A stretch of DNA of 64,000 nt from Paenibacillus sp. Root444D2 (GTDB lineage: Bacteria; Bacillota; Bacilli; Paenibacillales; NBRC-103111), in NCBI RefSeq assembly GCF_001426375.1, contig NZ_LMEO01000022.1:1-64000 (forward strand). Direction: 5' to 3'. A program made the position numbers and the translations under genes. The notes beneath the pieces were generated by a model. That model was not told the DNA's origin. It saw only the letters and a program-made list of their open reading frames with translations, and searched no databases. The first letter of the stretch is position 1; every line of letters begins with the position of its first letter. This document shows, one piece after another, positions 19,040 through 27,462 of the stretch.

Positions 19040-20074
19040 ATGTACTATTTCAGTAAGTTCTTTCTCAGACTTCTGCGGATGAATAACAAGTTTATTTTCG
19101 TCGTAGCCGTTGCGTTTATCGTCCTATCTTCCGTGAGCGCTTACCTATTGGAAAAAGAAACCTTTGGCAGTCTCTTCAATGGCTTATGGTGGGTCATGAC
19201 GACCGTTACGACAACCGGCTATGGGGATTATTTTCCGAAAACCGTGGCAGGCAAATTCCTCGGTATGTTTCTCTACATCTTCGGAATAGGTCTTATCTCC
19301 GTCACCATCGGTAAAGTTATCGACTCATTATTCGTATACAGACAGCGAAAGGAAGAGGGCAAATTGAGATATCAAGGCGAACAGCATTTTGTGATCGTAG
19401 ACTGGAGCAAAAACGCCGAGTTGGCGATACAAGAAATTCTAAACACGGACTCAGAAACGGAGATCGTCCTCATTGATACGCTGGAGAAAACACCTATCGT
19501 TCATGACCGCGTTCATTATATCCAAGGAAGTCCGACCCTCATTGAAACGTTGGAAAAAGCTAATATGAAAAAAGCGCGTTCCGTGTTCATCTTTGCCAAT
19601 GAAACAACGGAAGATCAAGCGATGCTTCGCGATCCCTCCTTTGTCGACGGCAAAACACTGCTCGTTGCCACGACCATTGAGCGGAATTACCGCAACGTGC
19701 ACTCCATTGTGGAAATCAAAAACAGCGAAAACATGCAAAACTTTCTGCACGTCAACGTGAACGAGTTCATTCTTGGATCCGAGACGATCTCACAACTTGC
19801 CGTTCGCTCTGCCTTTTCACCGGGCTCTTCCCGTATTGTTTCACAGCTTCTAACCAGACAATCGGGCGATAATCTTCATGTTCTTAGCAAAAGAAAATCG
19901 TGGAGCACCTACCGTGACGCATTCGAGCAGCTGCTCCAAGAGGGTGCGACATTAATCTCCGACGGCGATCAATTGAATATCAACCGCAAGCTGGATCAGC
20001 TCATCCCTGAAGATGCGCGGCTGTTCGTCATCTGCGATATTGATACATATGAACGTATCTCTAAATGCAAATAG
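19040..20074 (+). CDS. Two-TM potassium channel with RCK/TrkA-N domain (YugO/MthK-like)
   Basis: 344 residues. TM1 (about 17-36), pore loop with the selectivity filter TTGYGDYFP (about 60), TM2 (about 75-95), then a cytoplasmic RCK-type Rossmann domain starting HFVIVDWSKNAE. The classical GxGxxG of RCK is replaced, so nucleotide binding may be altered. Length and order match YugO of B. subtilis, the channel used in biofilm electrical signalling. GAAAGGG precedes the ATG. Monocistronic, ending at a shared terminator. Confidence 0.92.
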   Translation: MYYFSKFFLRLLRMNNKFIFVVAVAFIVLSSVSAYLLEKETFGSLFNGLWWVMTTVTTTGYGDYFPKTVAGKFLGMFLYIFGIGLISVTIGKVIDSLFVYRQRKEEGKLRYQGEQHFVIVDWSKNAELAIQEILNTDSETEIVLIDTLEKTPIVHDRVHYIQGSPTLIETLEKANMKKARSVFIFANETTEDQAMLRDPSFVDGKTLLVATTIERNYRNVHSIVEIKNSENMQNFLHVNVNEFILGSETISQLAVRSAFSPGSSRIVSQLLTRQSGDNLHVLSKRKSWSTYRDAFEQLLQEGATLISDGDQLNINRKLDQLIPEDARLFVICDIDTYERISKCK

Positions 20075-20080
20075 CACAAA

Positions 20081-20123
20081 AAAGGACACCACTCTCTATA
20101 AATGATGAGAGTCGGTGTCCTTT
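20081..20123. terminator. Bidirectional terminator
   Basis: AAAGGACACC-ACTCTC pairs with GAGAGT-GGTGTCCTTT across a 10-nt loop, with A and T runs at both ends. It serves the channel gene (+) and the M23 peptidase gene (-). Confidence 0.88.
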
Positions 20124-20128
20124 CAAAT

Positions 20129-21541
20129 TTATCCCTTCGGCTGAACCCAGCGAAACGGTATCGTATTAAAAAACAAGTTCGGATTGACCTGCACATTGTG
20201 CGCCCAAAAGGTAAAGTGCAAATGCGGCCCGGTAGAGAAACCGGTCGTGCCGACGAGCCCAATGATATCGCCCTGCTTGACCCGATCACCCGCTTTCACA
20301 CGCAGCTCCGAGAGGTGGGCGTACTGCGAGAAAAGCCCCATCCCATGGTCGATATAGATGGCATTGCCGGTCAAATATAGGGTTTCCGCCAGCGCGACTA
20401 CCCCGTCGTTCGTAGCTTTGATCGGGGTGCCTTCCTTCGCGGCCAGATCAATGGCCAGATGAGAGCTGTCGTATTTCCCGTTCACATAACGGGTATGTCC
20501 ATACGGTGTCGTCAAAATCCCCTCGACGGGCTGCACGAACGGCCCGCTGAACAGAAACTCCGGCTCGGACTTACTTCGCGCCAGATCGATCTTCTTCTGG
20601 TCGGCTGCTATGCGCCCCGTGTCCTGCTTCATGCTTTCCATCTCAGCGGTTACCTTCAGATATTGCGTTTCGAACTTCTTCGGTTGAATGGTTAGAGTCT
20701 GATCACCAATCAGATATTTCCCCGGCTTTGCACTCATTGTAATCGGCAAATACGTAAAGTATCCCGTTCCATAAGGCAGGAGGGTATACGTTTTATTCAA
20801 CCAAGTGATACTCCCTGGTTCGTTATGACGCACCAGCACCACATCCCCTGGAGCTGCGCTATCCGGAACGAGCTTCCATTTCGAACCGATGACCGCTTTA
20901 GCATCCTCCTTGGTTCCGTAGAGCGCCGATTCCATCTTCAGCTGCTGCAGATGATTTTTCTCTTTCAAAATGGCCTCTTTAACCTCTGCCGTCATACCGT
21001 CCACCCAGGTCTGTCCACCATCTGTTGTGATGAGCAGCGGGTTTTTACTATCCTTTGTACTGGCCAGAAGCACCCATCCGATGCGAGGCGTCAGGAATTG
21101 CGATTGCTTCACTTGTAAAGAAGCATTGCCCACTGTAACAGTAAGCGGTTTTGGGCTGTCCTGACCGGCGGATCCTGAACTTGCCTCTAGGCTAAGAAGC
21201 TCCATGATCGGCCCGCCTGTTGGCATGGTGCCTCCTACTTCCTCGGCGGTGATGTCTGTTCCGAGTGCTTCTTGCCACTGCGCCCCACCATCCTCTGTTC
21301 TCGCGATTCCATCTGCATATTTCACCCAGCCGCGATCAAAGTCGAGCATGCGGAATTCCACAGCCTCTCGCGGTGGTGGCGTTGGTAGCGGTGTTGCTAC
21401 TGCAACAGCAGGCGTATTGTCTTTCCAAGAGAATGGTGCGCCGAATGGCGTTTTACCAATCAAAATCACCACACATGCGGCAAGCAAGCAGGCTCCAGCC
21501 AATAGCGGCCATTGACGACGTTTTCTTGATTTCACTGACAT
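20129..21541 (-). CDS. Membrane-anchored M23 (LytM) peptidase
   Basis: 470 residues: N-terminal membrane anchor (about 11-28), a proline/threonine linker, a middle region with BNR-like stretches (GWVKYADGIARTEDGGAQW; LLITTDGGQTW), a beta-rich segment, then an M23 domain with HLAID (zinc His and Asp) and GPHLHFTFW (HxH). Predicted endopeptidase of cell-wall peptides or a LytM regulator, outside the membrane. BNR-like repeats joined to M23 are an unusual pairing. GGGGGAGGA precedes the ATG. Confidence 0.9.
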   Translation of the reverse strand: MSVKSRKRRQWPLLAGACLLAACVVILIGKTPFGAPFSWKDNTPAVAVATPLPTPPPREAVEFRMLDFDRGWVKYADGIARTEDGGAQWQEALGTDITAEEVGGTMPTGGPIMELLSLEASSGSAGQDSPKPLTVTVGNASLQVKQSQFLTPRIGWVLLASTKDSKNPLLITTDGGQTWVDGMTAEVKEAILKEKNHLQQLKMESALYGTKEDAKAVIGSKWKLVPDSAAPGDVVLVRHNEPGSITWLNKTYTLLPYGTGYFTYLPITMSAKPGKYLIGDQTLTIQPKKFETQYLKVTAEMESMKQDTGRIAADQKKIDLARSKSEPEFLFSGPFVQPVEGILTTPYGHTRYVNGKYDSSHLAIDLAAKEGTPIKATNDGVVALAETLYLTGNAIYIDHGMGLFSQYAHLSELRVKAGDRVKQGDIIGLVGTTGFSTGPHLHFTFWAHNVQVNPNLFFNTIPFRWVQPKG

Positions 21542-21734
21542 TTTTCCTCCCCCGCTTACAAGTGAGTAATTTCATTTATGCTAGCTATACGTCTACGTTA
21601 AAATAAACGCTTTACGCTATCCTTGTTTGAGAGCATCGGAATCGATCATTGTATGCTCGCTTTAGGTAGCCGGATGAATGGTGTTGTAAAAAGTGCAATA
21701 ATTGCTGCTTAGATCCCGTCTCTATCCCTTCGTT

Positions 21735-21865
21735 GTTGTATACTGTACAACAATTGAGCCCAATATAGGCGATTTCTCAATAAATGGGCTCAAAATGTTG
21801 TACAAACTGCAACTTCAAGTTGCAAAATAGTCTTTAGGCATGCGAATTGTTGTAGAAATTACAAC
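21735..21865. repeat. Palindrome array 2 (GTTGYA-N5-TRCAAC)
   Basis: Three 17-bp copies at 21735-21751, 21797-21813 and 21849-21865, spaced 62 and 52 bp start to start. Between copies 1 and 2 a further inverted repeat, TTGAGCCCA ... TGGGCTCAA, would fold into a hairpin. The remainder of 21542-22068 shows no gene. Confidence 0.88.
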
Positions 21866-22068
21866 ATTGGTAACCACGCTATAGCCCCTCTACCCTCACA
21901 AAGCTGAATGACTCGAAAATCGAATTTTGGAGTTTTTGAATACCCGTTGTAAGGAGGCATACTGAATCAATCGATAAAAACTTAGTTATTTACCGAATGA
22001 TTATGCATATCCACTATCTCACTTAGCCTTGCAGCCAAAATCTTATTACTGCTTACATGGGAACACAA

Positions 22069-22101
22069 AAAACCCGAAGACATCCATGCCTCCGGGTTTC
22101 G
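22069..22101 (-). terminator. Terminator of the ydjO-like gene
   Basis: AACCCG...CGGGTT stem with a T run on the minus strand, just past the stop codon. Confidence 0.75.
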
Positions 22102-22106
22102 TTATA

Positions 22107-22334
22107 TTAAATTTGTACGCCCTTTTTGAGCGCCTTCTGATCCGTATTCGTGTTATTAACTAAAGGAAGTAACTTGACACTTCGAACCATAGTGGACTGA
22201 CATAAATGACAAGTCGGCACGTGATCGAATGCAAAATTATCTCGCATCCAGCCTTTACAGCCTTCTTTTTCACAAGACCATACCGTCACATTTTCTAGAG
22301 GCATCTCTTCAAGCGACTTTTTTCTGGAATACAT
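22107..22334 (-). CDS. YdjO-like cold-inducible small zinc-ribbon protein
   Basis: 75 residues. It has C-x4-C (SCEKEGC) and C-x2-C (CHLC) pairs flanking GWMRDNFAF, the pattern of the YdjO family, described as cold-inducible in Bacillus. Likely a small zinc-binding protein, role unknown. GGAGG precedes the ATG. It lies directly downstream of the csp gene in the same direction, though a terminator separates them. Confidence 0.8.
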   Translation of the reverse strand: MYSRKKSLEEMPLENVTVWSCEKEGCKGWMRDNFAFDHVPTCHLCQSTMVRSVKLLPLVNNTNTDQKALKKGVQI

Positions 22335-22437
22335 GGATAAACCTCCTTAGAGTTTTACGTTAGTAAAACTAGCTTGGTAAGCATTGACGTAGCGTTTTGC
22401 TATTGGCAAAACATTCTTCGCCCTCATAAGCTAAATT

Positions 22438-22478
22438 GAAAAAGACTGCCATTACACAAGTAAAGGCAGTCTTTTTAA
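22438..22478 (-). terminator. Terminator of csp copy 1
   Basis: AAAAAGACTGCC ... GGCAGTCTTTTT forms a strong stem with A/T runs at both sides. Confidence 0.9.
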
Positions 22479-22483
22479 TTATA

Positions 22484-22684
22484 TTACAGTTTTACAACGT
22501 TTTCTGCTTGTGGTCCGCGGTTGCCTTGAACAACGCTGAACTCAACGTGTTGGCCTTCGTCCAAAGTTTTGAAACCGTCGCCTTGGATTGCGGAGAAGTG
22601 AACGAATACATCGTTGCCGCCTTCAACTTCGATGAAACCGAAACCTTTTTCTGCGTTAAACCATTTTACTGTACCAGTAGCCAT
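22484..22684 (-). CDS. Cold-shock protein, CspA family (copy 1)
   Basis: 66 residues: [20 protein letters not shown] (RNP1 KGFGFI) and DVFVHFSAI (RNP2 VFVHF), an OB-fold RNA chaperone. It ends [10 protein letters not shown]. Start at 22684, with GGAGGT 7 nt upstream. It has a leader of about 130 nt. A second copy at 44747-44947 is nearly identical. Confidence 0.97.
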   Translation of the reverse strand: MATGTVKWFNAEKGFGFIEVEGGNDVFVHFSAIQGDGFKTLDEGQHVEFSVVQGNRGPQAENVVKL

Positions 22685-22815
22685 GAGAAATACCTCCAAA
22701 AATTATTAACATGTTTTTTATTCTTCAAAGAGAAAAAATTCACACATTGTATAAGGTTCACTAACAAAAATGAAAACCCTTTACAATATGTGAATTCAGG
22801 TTCTTTTTGTCGATT
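22685..22815 (-). ncRNA. Structured 5' leader of csp copy 1
   Basis: The leader carries a long hairpin: arms 22746-22758 and 22775-22787, extendable outward (TTCACA with TGTGAA). ACATGTTAATAA sits just before the GGAGGT. Both features recur in the leader of the second csp gene, with changes that keep pairing. Likely a temperature-responsive leader, as known for csp mRNAs. Confidence 0.7.
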
Positions 22816-22821
22816 GGATTT

Positions 22822-22850
22822 ATCATACCATACACCGCTTGAAAACGCAA
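22822..22850 (-). promoter_or_regulatory. Promoter of csp copy 1
   Basis: On the minus strand TTGCGT (22850-22845) and TATGAT (22827-22822) are exactly 17 bp apart. Transcription would start near 22815. Confidence 0.75.
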
Positions 22851-23027
22851 ACTATTTCCAGTTGATTACAAACAAAGTAACCGCTTACCTCAAAAAATGG
22901 GCGAATGTCAGCGGATGTATTTTTAACCCCCTACTTAAGTCTAGGTATTCACTTAGCCTCTGGACCGTGTGCCATCTTAAATAGAGGAACTATACTGAAA
23001 TTATCGATTCTTAGGAGGGTTTTCATT

Positions 23028-25136
23028 GTGTACAGCATAAGTATTCAAACCATACTGTTCGTCTCTTTGTTATTCGTCATCTTCACCTGGATAGGGAGTG
23101 TCAAAGCATCCCGATTACTATATAGCCAGAGTTTGGAACGGATGCACCGTAAAGCAAGCAAGCTGCTGTTCTGGTCATGGTTTCCAGTTATTCCAGCTGC
23201 CGCTATCATTGGAGCTATTGTTTGGATGCAGCAATCCATGGATCCCGTCTTCTGGCAAGACCGCGTGTTTATTCAAGCGCCGCTTGTGGTTCTGCCTATT
23301 TTGACCATCTGGGTTGTATCGGTTCCCAAACTGATCAAACTGCGGTCCTTAACGAAGCAAGGCTCAGCCGAGCCTGGTGCCGCAATAGAGCCAACTATTT
23401 ACCATAGAGCTGCTAGCCCCGGTCTCATTATTCCTTTTCAAATGACGGCACTAGGCGCGTTAACCGCTTTTTATTTCTCACTCGTCCCTCCGGTTCCATT
23501 TCGGTGGTTGGACATTACCATACCTTTGGCTGCCTTTGTACTATTAACAGCTGGACTTTGGTGGAGACATCAGATTCGTTTCAATCAGGTAAGTAAAATG
23601 GAAGCTTACGTCATTCCTACCTTTTGGAAACGCGCCTTAACGATGGTAGGTGTTATGGCTGTTGTGGCTGGAACTGTCTATTATTTGGTTATGTTGGCGA
23701 TGAACAACAGTCAATTACCAGCAGAAATCGATATGGCGAGCGGGACACACGATTATGGCGGTCAGGTAGTAACGGCGAATATGAGTCCGCATAATCACGG
23801 GATAGAGGGAATGAACAGCCCCTCTGCCAATATGGTTTCCGTCGCTGACCTAAAAGGTCCTACCGAAGGGACGCCCGATCGTCATTTTACACTTACCGCT
23901 CAGAAAAAGACGGTCACACTTAGCTCTGGCAAAACCGTGGATGCTTGGACGTACAATGGGCAAATTCCAGGACCGGAACTGCGTATGAAAGAGGGGGAGC
24001 TGGTTGAGGTCACTTTGAACAACGAAGATATCGAGCATGGTGTTACCGCGCATTGGCATGGTTTGGATGTGCCAAATGCCGAGGATGGCGTTGCTGGAGC
24101 CACTCAAAATGCCGTTATGCCTGGTGAAACTTACACATACCGCTTCCGCGCAGAGCAAGTGGGCACTTTCTGGTATCACTCTCACCAAGATTCACAAGAA
24201 GCAGTTAGCATGGGGCTTTTTGGAGCGTTGATCATTGAGCCGAAGGTGGAAACCATGCAGCAAGTGAAGGACATCACAGTCATGACTCATCGCTGGAAAG
24301 GCAATACTTTCGCCATTGGCGCATCAGATCAATTAGAACGCATGATAATCGCGCCAGGGACGCCTGTCCGCATGAGACTTATTAATACGGACGATTGGGT
24401 GCAGCAAAAATTCACACTTATCGGCACTCATTTTGAGGTGGCGGCGATTGATGGAACGGAACTGAATAAGCCCGGTGTGTTGACCAATACGAATGTGGTT
24501 GTACCTACAGGTGGTCGTTATGACATCACGTTCATCATGCCAGAGCGTCCTGTGTACCTGAATGTTGGCGGTGACCGCAGCGGCGGCATCTTGATGTCAC
24601 CGGATGGGAAGGGAGAAATTCCAGAGCTTCCTCAAACGGTCGCTTTCGATCCTCTTCAATATGGGGACCTGACCTCGACACCCTTTGATGCTAATAGCCG
24701 TTTTGACAGAGATTTCACCTTGATCTTGGATAATAAACTCGGGTTCTATAATCGCAAACTGGATTTCCTTTATACGTTGAATGGCGAAGTATTCCCGAAT
24801 ACACCAATGCTAATGGTGAAAAAAGGCGATCTCGTCAAAACGACCATCGTGAACCGCGGTAATGTCGAACATCCCATGCACTTACACGGTCATCATGTGC
24901 TGGTATTATCACGCAATGGTAAGCCTTCTACGGGCAGTCCTTGGTGGTCCGATACGCTGGCTGTACTGCCGGGGGAAACTTATGAAGTGGCCTTCGTCGC
25001 AAATAATCCTGGATTATGGATGGATCATTGCCATAACCTCGTACATGCCGCAGCAGGAATGACGATGCATCTTATGTATGAAGGCGTTACGACGCCATTC
25101 TCAGTAGGAAGCGGTACGATTAATCATCCAGAATGA
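23028..25136 (+). CDS. Multicopper oxidase with N-terminal membrane domain
   Basis: About 702 residues. Roughly six membrane helices fill the first ~235 residues; cupredoxin domains follow on the outer face. Copper ligands are visible in HWHGLD, WYHSHQ, HPMHLHGHH and HCHNLVHAAAGM, the full type 1/2/3 set. It may act as a laccase or cuprous/metal oxidase at the membrane. The GTG at 23028 has AGGAGGG 8 nt upstream and is preferred to the ATG at 22905, which would place the start within the csp promoter. No Met-rich insert is seen. Confidence 0.9.
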   Translation: MYSISIQTILFVSLLFVIFTWIGSVKASRLLYSQSLERMHRKASKLLFWSWFPVIPAAAIIGAIVWMQQSMDPVFWQDRVFIQAPLVVLPILTIWVVSVPKLIKLRSLTKQGSAEPGAAIEPTIYHRAASPGLIIPFQMTALGALTAFYFSLVPPVPFRWLDITIPLAAFVLLTAGLWWRHQIRFNQVSKMEAYVIPTFWKRALTMVGVMAVVAGTVYYLVMLAMNNSQLPAEIDMASGTHDYGGQVVTANMSPHNHGIEGMNSPSANMVSVADLKGPTEGTPDRHFTLTAQKKTVTLSSGKTVDAWTYNGQIPGPELRMKEGELVEVTLNNEDIEHGVTAHWHGLDVPNAEDGVAGATQNAVMPGETYTYRFRAEQVGTFWYHSHQDSQEAVSMGLFGALIIEPKVETMQQVKDITVMTHRWKGNTFAIGASDQLERMIIAPGTPVRMRLINTDDWVQQKFTLIGTHFEVAAIDGTELNKPGVLTNTNVVVPTGGRYDITFIMPERPVYLNVGGDRSGGILMSPDGKGEIPELPQTVAFDPLQYGDLTSTPFDANSRFDRDFTLILDNKLGFYNRKLDFLYTLNGEVFPNTPMLMVKKGDLVKTTIVNRGNVEHPMHLHGHHVLVLSRNGKPSTGSPWWSDTLAVLPGETYEVAFVANNPGLWMDHCHNLVHAAAGMTMHLMYEGVTTPFSVGSGTINHPE

Positions 25137-25191
25137 TTGACTCCGTTTTCATAAAAGAGGGAGGGGATGTCAGAATAGGTAACACAGACTG

Positions 25192-25221
25192 TTGACAAAA
25201 TGACCTGTATCGGTTTAGGCT
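25192..25221 (+). promoter_or_regulatory. Possible promoter of the riboswitch transcript
   Basis: TTGACA (25192-25197) is a consensus -35; 18 bp later TAGGCT is a poor -10. It lies about 35 nt before the aptamer. Confidence 0.45.
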
Positions 25222-25253
25222 AGAGGAAAGCAAGCAGGAACTGAATACTACCC

Positions 25254-25363
25254 ATTTCGTATAACCTTAATAATTGGATTAAGGGTCTCTACTTAGAAAC
25301 CGTAAATTTCTAGCTACGAAAAATGTGCGCATGACAGGCATATTTTTCGTGGCTAGTTTTTTT
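25254..25363 (+). promoter_or_regulatory. Purine (guanine-type) riboswitch with overlapping terminator
   Basis: P1 TTTCGTA/TACGAAA (25255-25261, 25315-25321), P2 CCTTAAT/ATTAAGG with GG in its loop, core GTCTCTAC, P3 with loop CCGTAAA, and J3/1 GCT. The middle base of J3/1, equivalent to position 74, is C, which pairs guanine; U would mean adenine. A terminator (left arm 25310-25327, right arm 25339-25356, then seven T) uses the 3' strands of P3 and P1, so ligand-bound aptamer and terminator are exclusive: predicted ON switch. Confidence 0.88.
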
Positions 25364-25407
25364 GTGTCCATTGCTTCATACACTACTAGGAGTAGGAGGC
25401 TTATACG

Positions 25408-26742
25408 ATGACAACCATTCTAATTAAAGATGCGCAAATTGTGACTATGAACCGCAATGGAGATGTGATTACTGGGGACATTTTCATCGAAAATGACCGG
25501 ATTACAGCAATTGGCCCGGATTTGAATCCCCCACAGGTGGATAAGGTGATTGACGCCAAACACCGTACGATCATTCCAGGCTTCATTCAAACCCATATTC
25601 ATTTATGCCAAACCATTTTCCGCGGCAAGGGGGACGATTTGGAATTAATGGATTGGTTGAAAAAGCGGATATGGCCGCTTGAAGCCTCGCATGACGAGGA
25701 ATCGATCTATTATTCCGCCATGCTTGGCATCGGTGAGCTGATTCAAAGCGGCACGACGACGATCGTCGATATGGAGACGGTACACCACACCGACTTTGCT
25801 TTTCAAGCTATTGCGGAGAGCGGCATGCGCGCTTTATCCGGCAAGGTGATGATGGACAAAGGGGACGAGGTTCCTTTTGCTTTGCAGGAAAAGACCTCTG
25901 AATCGCTTCAGCAAAGTGTCGATTTGTTAGAGAAATGGAACGGCCACGACGATGGCCGCATCCAGTACGCGTTCTCTCCACGATTCGTCATATCGTGTAC
26001 AGAAGAGCTGCTGCGTGAGGTCCGCAGCCTATCGGAGCAGTACCAAGTGAAAGTGCACACGCACGCATCTGAGAATCTCGGCGAGATCGAGATTGTGCAG
26101 GCAGAGACTGGCATGCGCAACGTCGTCTACCTCGATCATCTCGGTTTGGCGAATGAGCGCCTTATTCTGGCGCACTGCATTTGGCTCGATGAGGAAGAGA
26201 AGCGTATCATCCATGATCGAGGCGTCCATGTGAGCCATTGTCCCGGCTCTAACCTGAAGCTTGCTTCAGGCATTGCCGAGACGCCCGACATGCTGAAGCT
26301 CGATATCTCCGTCAGCCTAGGAGCCGATGGCGCGCCGTGCAACAATAATCTCGATATGTTTAACGAGATGCGTTTGGCTGCGCTTATCCAGAAGCCGATA
26401 CACGGGCCGACGGCCATGAATGCGCAGACGGTATTCCGCATGGCGACCATCGGGGGCGCACGCGCGGTCGGCATGGAGAAGGAGATCGGCAGCCTCGAGG
26501 TCGGCAAGAAGGCCGACCTCGCTATTCTCGATCTCAACAACTTCCACACGTATCCGTCCTTCGACGTGGATCCGATCTCTCGCATCGTTTACTCCGCGAC
26601 GCGAGCCGACGTAGAAACGACGATCATTAACGGTCGTATCGTCATGGAAAACCGCATCATGCGGACGATCGACAAGGACATCGTCCTGCCCGAAGCGAAC
26701 CGCTCCATCCAGCGGTTGCTCAAGCGCGCCAACCTACGCTAA
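25408..26742 (+). CDS. Amidohydrolase, predicted guanine/aminopurine deaminase
   Basis: 444 residues of the subtype III amidohydrolase superfamily (guanine, 8-oxoguanine, MTA/SAH, 5'-deoxyadenosine and triazine deaminases). Metal ligands: HIHL (about 63-65), HTHASENLGE (His, Glu), LAHCIWL (His) and the Asp of GADGAPCNNNLDM. The family motif alone does not fix the substrate. The guanine-type riboswitch argues for guanine or a related purine, giving xanthine and ammonia. AGGAGG precedes the ATG. Monocistronic, closed by a strong terminator. Confidence 0.88.
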   Translation: MTTILIKDAQIVTMNRNGDVITGDIFIENDRITAIGPDLNPPQVDKVIDAKHRTIIPGFIQTHIHLCQTIFRGKGDDLELMDWLKKRIWPLEASHDEESIYYSAMLGIGELIQSGTTTIVDMETVHHTDFAFQAIAESGMRALSGKVMMDKGDEVPFALQEKTSESLQQSVDLLEKWNGHDDGRIQYAFSPRFVISCTEELLREVRSLSEQYQVKVHTHASENLGEIEIVQAETGMRNVVYLDHLGLANERLILAHCIWLDEEEKRIIHDRGVHVSHCPGSNLKLASGIAETPDMLKLDISVSLGADGAPCNNNLDMFNEMRLAALIQKPIHGPTAMNAQTVFRMATIGGARAVGMEKEIGSLEVGKKADLAILDLNNFHTYPSFDVDPISRIVYSATRADVETTIINGRIVMENRIMRTIDKDIVLPEANRSIQRLLKRANLR

Positions 26743-26762
26743 GCGGCGGCTAACGCATATAG

Positions 26763-26810
26763 GCCTGCAATCCAACTAGCGCAGCATTAGTTGGATTGCA
26801 GGCTGTTTTG
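26763..26810 (+). terminator. Terminator after the deaminase gene
   Basis: A perfect 16-bp stem (26763-26778 with 26788-26803) followed by TGTTTTG. Confidence 0.85.
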
Positions 26811-26970
26811 CATCTCCCAATAGCTGCAAATTGGATAATACCAACTTCTGCGGGGAGATTGATTGGAGTACTTAGCTCCGTGTACTTTGTTTAGATCACT
26901 TGGAGTAGCTAATTCTGTGTGATTGATCTCGGGATTCTGGTGGCTGGTGGCTAGACGATTATTCATCGAT

Positions 26971-27302
26971 GATGTAAAAAGTGCATTTAAGAGTCAATTT
27001 CATAATAAAAGTCCGATTTTTCCAAGTATGGATTCGGGAGAAATGCAGTTGAATAAGAGCCTTTAGAGACTGCTATTTCTTCATTTCCTTGTAAAAATAA
27101 GAGTCCCTAGAGGCTCTTATCCGTCAAGTAAAGTGTGAATTCGGAGAAAAGCAACCGGATAAGAGCCTTTAGAGACTGCTATCTCTTCATTTTCACCGTA
27201 TTATGTAAAAATAGAAGTCCCTAAAGACTCTTAACGTTCAAGTAAAGTATGGATTCGGGAGAAATATCGTCGGAATCCCCAATGTTTTGATGCACTTTTT
27301 GC
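26971..27302. repeat. Tandem ~107-114 bp repeat with paired hairpin arms
   Basis: GGATTCGG or GAATTCGG recurs at 27030, 27137 and 27251 (periods 107 and 114). Each unit holds an arm like ATAAGAGCCTTTAGAGACT (27052, 27157) followed about 20 nt later by a roughly complementary arm (27097-27123, 27211-27236). AAAAAGTGCAT (26975) and its inverse (27287) bracket the block. The same arms recur at 59701-59778. The rest of 26811-27410 holds a degenerate two-copy TTGGAGTA repeat (26870-26930) and no gene. Confidence 0.75.
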
Positions 27303-27410
27303 TCTAGCTGTGTGTAGAGCCCACCTCAAATGGCCCTGAATACAAGGACGAACCGAGTCTATGTCAGAAATATGGGCACCATTACAGTTGTTCAAGACGG
27401 CATATAAAAG

Positions 27411-27453
27411 AAAGCCTCCAAACCCACGAACAATCCGTGGACATGGAGGCTTT
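27411..27453 (-). terminator. Terminator of the short UDP-sugar dehydrogenase
   Basis: AAAGCCTCCA ... TGGAGGCTTT with an inner CCACG/CGTGG stem, next to the stop codon of the minus-strand gene. Confidence 0.82.
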
Positions 27454-27462
27454 ACTATATAA

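Noticed and set aside
22436-22984. 182-codon ORF opposite csp copy 1
   Set aside because: It lies antisense to csp, its leader and its promoter; the matching antisense ORF over csp copy 2 shows it is a shadow.
26136-26614. Antisense ORFs across the deaminase gene
   Set aside because: Shadows of a GC-rich coding stretch; the sense frame has full amidohydrolase motifs.
26971-27302. Insertion sequence or transposon
   Set aside because: The bordering inverted repeat is only about 11 bp and there is no transposase gene; reported only as a repeat block.
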